Shown here one piece after another: positions 60,788 to 64,000 of a DNA stretch of 64,000 bases. Positions within the stretch are counted from its first letter, which is position 1; each line of letters begins with the position of its first letter. A program made the position numbers and the translations under genes. The stretch comes from Thiothrix sp. UBA5583 (lineage in GTDB: Bacteria; Pseudomonadota; Gammaproteobacteria; Thiotrichales; Thiotrichaceae): positions 27,043 through 91,042 of the forward strand of contig DILV01000032.1 of assembly GCA_002425225.1 (NCBI GenBank), written 5' to 3'. The notes under the pieces are model-generated. The model was not told where the DNA came from, searched no databases, and worked only from the letters and a program-made list of their open reading frames with translations.

Positions 60788-61249
60788 TTAGATAAACAGG
60801 CAGATGTCGGATTCGCCAGCGAACTCGAAGAACATCGCAGCACCTGCGTATTCAACGCCGTCGATGAATTCCTTTGGCTCCATTTCAAACAGGTCAACTG
60901 TCATCTGGCAAGCGATGAATTTGACATCAGCCTCCTGGCATAGCTCACGCAATTCCTTCAGGTCAGCAACGCCTTTGTCCGCCATTTTCTTTTTCATCAT
61001 GGCAGTCATCATACCCTGCATACCAGGCAGCGCCTGCAACAGAACCGGCATGGGCATCGGCATCGGCATACCAGGGTTGCCAAGGGACGTAACTTGCAGA
61101 TTCAGGTCTTTTTTCAGCAATTGCAGACCGTAGAAAGTGAAAAAAACCTGTACGTCATAACCGAGTGCAGCAGCCGTGGATGCCAGAATGAATGGGGGAT
61201 AACCCCAGTCCAGAGTACCTTTGGTTGCGATGATAGCCAGCTTTTTCAT
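60788..61249 (-). CDS. DsrE/DsrF/DrsH-like family protein (DsrE2 type)
   Basis: 153 residues. Start KKLAIIATKGTLDWGYPPF, a Met-Pro-rich loop (PGMPMPMPMPVLLQALPGM near 61), and ELCQEADVKFIACQMTVDLF near 104 with the conserved active Cys of the DsrE2 family. Family members carry sulfane sulfur in oxidative sulfur metabolism, often beside rhodanese and TusA. A rhodanese lies 90 bases upstream on the same strand. No TusA is seen here. Confidence 0.9.
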   Translation of the reverse strand: MKKLAIIATKGTLDWGYPPFILASTAAALGYDVQVFFTFYGLQLLKKDLNLQVTSLGNPGMPMPMPMPVLLQALPGMQGMMTAMMKKKMADKGVADLKELRELCQEADVKFIACQMTVDLFEMEPKEFIDGVEYAGAAMFFEFAGESDICLFI

Positions 61250-61339
61250 GCCTTGTGTCTCATGGTAAATTTACAATTTACGGGTCTGTGAAAACCCACC
61301 TCTCTCAAATGCAGTATCACTATAACAGAATTCTCTAAT

Positions 61340-61672
61340 TTAGGCAGCGTTTGGCAAGACCACCTTCATGCCTGACTGATACCAACTAATAATGCCGCCG
61401 CGCAGGTTGATGGCGTCAATGCCGGTATTCTGGGAGAGATACATACAGGCTTGCGCGGAACGAGCCCCACTGCGACAATAAAACACGATGGTTTCATCTT
61501 TGGGCAGGTCATTCATGCGTAGGGGCAAGGTGTGCAGCGGCATGAATTCGGAACCTTCAATAATGCCCTGGGCAACTTCAGATGCCGAACGCACATCAAT
61601 CAGGCGAACTTTCTCCCCTGAATCCAGCATTTTTTTCAAACCAGTAGCATCAACTTCACGAATTCCGAACAT
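61340..61672 (-). CDS. Rhodanese-like sulfurtransferase
   Basis: 110 residues from the ATG at 61672, which has GGGAG 7 bases upstream. LIDVRSASEVAQGIIEGSEF near 28 and active-site loop VFYCRSGARSAQACMYL near 64 with catalytic Cys. Probably passes sulfur to or from the DsrE protein encoded downstream, like Rhd-DsrE2 pairs of sulfur oxidisers. Confidence 0.9.
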   Translation of the reverse strand: MFGIREVDATGLKKMLDSGEKVRLIDVRSASEVAQGIIEGSEFMPLHTLPLRMNDLPKDETIVFYCRSGARSAQACMYLSQNTGIDAINLRGGIISWYQSGMKVVLPNAA

Positions 61673-61767
61673 AAGCACTCCCACACCCAATAAATATCAA
61701 GATATACTAATATTCTAATAATGACCATACTGCTGTCAAGTACAGCGATTTCCGCTATAGTCACACC

Positions 61768-63189
61768 ATGAACGCAAACATCGCCAACGCCTGCCTTGTT
61801 GCTGCATTGCTCAGTAGCAGCCCCCTGTTGCACGCTGCCACACTGGATTTACAAGCCGCCGATCTGAATGTTCCGGATCTGGGTAGTTCTGCCAGCAAAT
61901 CCTTGACCAGTACCGAAGAAAGCCTGCTAGGGGTCGAAACCGTGCGTAAACTGCGCGGCAGCGAGCCGGTAGTGGAAGACCCCGAACTCAGTAGCTGGCT
62001 GCAAAACCTTGGCAACCGTCTGGCACGTCACGCGCCCAATAACGGCAAATTCCATTTTCTGATCGTCAAGAACCCGGACATCAATGCCTACGCCATGCCG
62101 GGTGGCATCATTGCCATCCATTCCGGGCTGATTCTCAATACCCAGTCGGAAAGCGAGCTGGCAGCGGTCATTGCCCATGAAATCGCCCACGTCTCGCAGC
62201 GGCATATCGCCCGCATGATGTCCGATCAGGAACTAAACCCGCTGGTGACAGGACTAGGGGTAGTTGCTGGCGCTGCCGCAGCCCGCAACAGCCCGGAAGC
62301 TGCCAAAGCCATCATTACCGGCACAATGGCAGCGCAAGCCCACCAGCAATTGTCTTTCAGCCGCCAGATGGAAACGGAAGCCGACCGGGTGGGGCTGCGT
62401 ATCCTCACCGGAGCCGGTTTCGATCCGCAAGCCATGCCTGCCTTCATGGAAAAACTGGATCGGCGCACCCATGACCTGTACGGCGACATTAGCCGTTACC
62501 TGCGCACCCACCCCCTCAGCATCGACCGTCTGAGCGATACCCGCAATCTTGCCAGCCAGATGGGCAAACGGGCTGCCCGCGAAAATGAAACCTATGTCTA
62601 TGCCAGGGAAAAGCTGCGGGCAATGACAGCACCCGCCTCGCCCGTCAACGCTCAAGGCGACCCGCAACTGACCCGCTATGCCCAGGCGCTCCGCCAGTTG
62701 CAAGGCAACCCGCAAGCAGCCCTGCAAACCCTCGGCAACCCTGCGGGCAACCTGCCCGTCACGCTAGCAATCGCTCAAGCCTACAACCAGAGCCACCGGT
62801 ATGCTGACACGGAAAAGCTGCTAACGCCGCTGGCTAACGGTTCCCAGCGCGAAGCTGTCCTGCCTGTGCTGGCGGAAGCCCTGCTAGCTAATGGCAAAGC
62901 TGCGCAAGCATGGTCACTACTGGATCGGGTGCAACTTGTCGAACAGACCAGTCTGGAGTTTCTGGAAATCCGCCAGCGGGTTGCCGAACAGGCAGGACAG
63001 TCAGCGGAAGCCTACCGTTCTGCTGCCGAGCGCAGCACCCGTATGGGTGAATACAAACACGCTCGCGCTCTGCTGGAACAAGCAACCCGCATTCCCGGCG
63101 TTCCCGCCCAGACAGCAGCCCGGATGCACGCCATGATGCTGGACATAGACCGGGCAGAAAACCGCAGCAAATTGTTGGACAAGCGCTGA
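61768..63189 (+). CDS. Periplasmic M48 metalloprotease/TPR protein (BepA-like)
   Basis: 473 residues: signal peptide (cut after LLHA near 23), M48 protease domain with HEIAH at 137-141 and the third zinc ligand in METEADRVG near 202, a KLDRRTHDLYGDISRYLRTHP segment (split), and a C-terminal TPR-like helical region from about 285. BepA assists or degrades misfolded outer-membrane proteins such as LptD. It also resembles YfgC. It stands alone upstream of the sox genes. Confidence 0.92.
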   Translation: MNANIANACLVAALLSSSPLLHAATLDLQAADLNVPDLGSSASKSLTSTEESLLGVETVRKLRGSEPVVEDPELSSWLQNLGNRLARHAPNNGKFHFLIVKNPDINAYAMPGGIIAIHSGLILNTQSESELAAVIAHEIAHVSQRHIARMMSDQELNPLVTGLGVVAGAAAARNSPEAAKAIITGTMAAQAHQQLSFSRQMETEADRVGLRILTGAGFDPQAMPAFMEKLDRRTHDLYGDISRYLRTHPLSIDRLSDTRNLASQMGKRAARENETYVYAREKLRAMTAPASPVNAQGDPQLTRYAQALRQLQGNPQAALQTLGNPAGNLPVTLAIAQAYNQSHRYADTEKLLTPLANGSQREAVLPVLAEALLANGKAAQAWSLLDRVQLVEQTSLEFLEIRQRVAEQAGQSAEAYRSAAERSTRMGEYKHARALLEQATRIPGVPAQTAARMHAMMLDIDRAENRSKLLDKR

Positions 63190-63470
63190 TTTACTCCTTA
63201 CACCGGCGAAGCAACTCTCCAAAAATCTCCTTGAATATCAATGCATTCTTTTGCAACGCACAATTTAGAAAGTAATTATATTATTAAATAATAATAAATG
63301 ATTGATTCTATTAAAACTTTTTGCGTCCCTTCAAACAATCGGTTAAGCTGCGAATCCGGCTATTGATAAATCTCAAGGTTTGGACGGGGGGTAGCTTACA
63401 TCACCATCCTTTTGCCAGTAGCGGTTCAAGATAGTCCTGACGTTTTTGTTTAGAGAGAGAGGAGGTAAAC

Positions 63471-63935
63471 ATGCGGAAACTTTTTCGCATTCTGGCAATG
63501 TCGGTGGCAGTCTCTGCCTTGACGTTGAGCGCTGCTATCCCGTCGGCCTTTGCCGCAGACGAGAAAAAAGATGCAGCCAAAGCCGATGCAGCACCTAAAG
63601 CTGCTGATGCGGCTCCCAAAGCTGACGCAGCCCCCAAGGCTGATGCAGCCAAACCTGCAGAAAAAAAGGAACTCACCGGTAAAGAACTGGCGTTTGATCG
63701 CAGCTTGGGCAATTGCCTCGCTTGCCACATGATCGCAGGTGGTGAATTGCCAGGGAACATCGGCCCGCCACTGATTGGCATGGCTGCCCGCTTCCCGGAC
63801 AAAGCCAAACTTCGTGCTCAAATCTATGATGCCCGTGTTGCCAATCCCGACACCATCATGATTCCATTTGGGCCAATGGGCGTGTTGACCGATGCAGAAA
63901 TCGACAAAGTTGTCGACTTCATTTCAACACTGTAA
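63471..63935 (+). CDS. soxX: Sulfur oxidation c-type cytochrome SoxX
   Basis: 154 residues. Signal peptide (cut after AFA near 28), a Lys/Ala/Asp/Pro-rich linker of repeated DAAPKA units (about 30-65), then a class I heme domain with GNCLACHMIAGGELPG near 79, and a Met ligand in DTIMIPFGPMG near 126. SoxX pairs with SoxA to load thiosulfate onto SoxY. GAGGAGG sits upstream of the ATG. It is followed after 32 bases by soxY. Confidence 0.93.
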   Translation: MRKLFRILAMSVAVSALTLSAAIPSAFAADEKKDAAKADAAPKAADAAPKADAAPKADAAKPAEKKELTGKELAFDRSLGNCLACHMIAGGELPGNIGPPLIGMAARFPDKAKLRAQIYDARVANPDTIMIPFGPMGVLTDAEIDKVVDFISTL

Positions 63936-63967
63936 ATCCATACAGCATTACCTGGAGAGAGGAACCT

Positions 63968-64000
63968 ATGAAACGCAGAACATTTTTGCAAGGCACCTTG
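63968..64000 (+). CDS. soxY: Sulfur oxidation carrier SoxY, start only
   Basis: The first 11 codons read MKRRTFLQGTL, the twin-arginine-type start typical of SoxY signal peptides. The rest lies beyond the window. The position right after soxX supports the call. GAGAGG is upstream. Confidence 0.7.
   Translation, partial: MKRRTFLQGTL

Overview
The window looks like a chromosomal segment of a sulfur-oxidising gammaproteobacterium, most likely Thiothrix or a close relative in the Thiotrichaceae. The reasons are soxB in the middle of the window, soxX and the start of soxY at its right end, DsrE-type sulfur proteins, rhodaneses, a Pil-Chp twitching system and typical gammaproteobacterial housekeeping genes (priA, ruvC-ruvA, mazG, apaH, pntA/B). 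The taxonomic call is inference from gene content; no 16S gene is present.

Layout. 1-8957: the 3' part of a 2-oxoacid (pyruvate):ferredoxin oxidoreductase, then rnfC-D-G-E-A, a small Cys-rich membrane protein and a plant-type ferredoxin-NADP reductase. No rnfB is present, and the reductase sits where rnfB normally lies. 9020-14784: an accessory, defence-like block with a TIR-STAND protein, two PIN-domain toxin-antitoxin pairs and an AAA ATPase. 14795-19268: a LysE exporter, then a TRAP transporter operon (dctP-Q-M) with a UspA protein. 19458-24035: an EndoU-domain lipoprotein with a small downstream partner, then an ECF sigma/anti-sigma pair divergent from soxB, and a Kazal-like lipoprotein. 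The anti-sigma carries a DsrE-like C-terminal domain behind its membrane helix. 24136-30301: a PIMT-like methyltransferase, rhodanese and tolC, then DUF1415, rhomboid and ABC exporter genes. 30387-37760: a diheme cytochrome c with a Met-rich tandem repeat, tRNA-Arg(CCG), acuI, thiD, and a Pat-type acetyltransferase divergent from an HDAC-family deacetylase.

38219-46015: rubredoxin, yebC, ruvC and ruvA, then a 639-bp region without protein genes, then mazG, an OmpA-family gene and the pnt transhydrogenase operon. The 639-bp region combines a TGTCA-repeat array, a consensus sigma-54 promoter, four A-rich CA/ARN tracts between G/C hairpins and an intrinsic terminator. This is the architecture of the Pseudomonas Hfq-titrating RNA CrcZ, and it is the strongest candidate here for an undescribed system. 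A DnaA-box and AT-rich cluster precedes priA. 46016-51001: priA, a SPOR protein, a Bax-inhibitor-1-like protein, apaH and a tail-anchored unknown. 50987-59049: the Pil-Chp cluster (pilG, H, I, J, chpA/pilL, chpC), with chpA broken by a -1 frame change at an A10 tract. 59221-64000: a phosphoesterase, an FMN reductase, a DsrE-family protein, a rhodanese, an M48 protease, soxX and the start of soxY.

The common themes are electron bifurcation and transfer (PFOR, Rnf, FNR, Pnt), sulfur oxidation and its likely regulation (Sox, ECF/anti-sigma-DsrE, DsrE, rhodanese), surface motility control and small-RNA carbon control. A family of short G/C-rich palindromic repeats is scattered through the left half and near ruvC. 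Several copies lie in frame inside genes.
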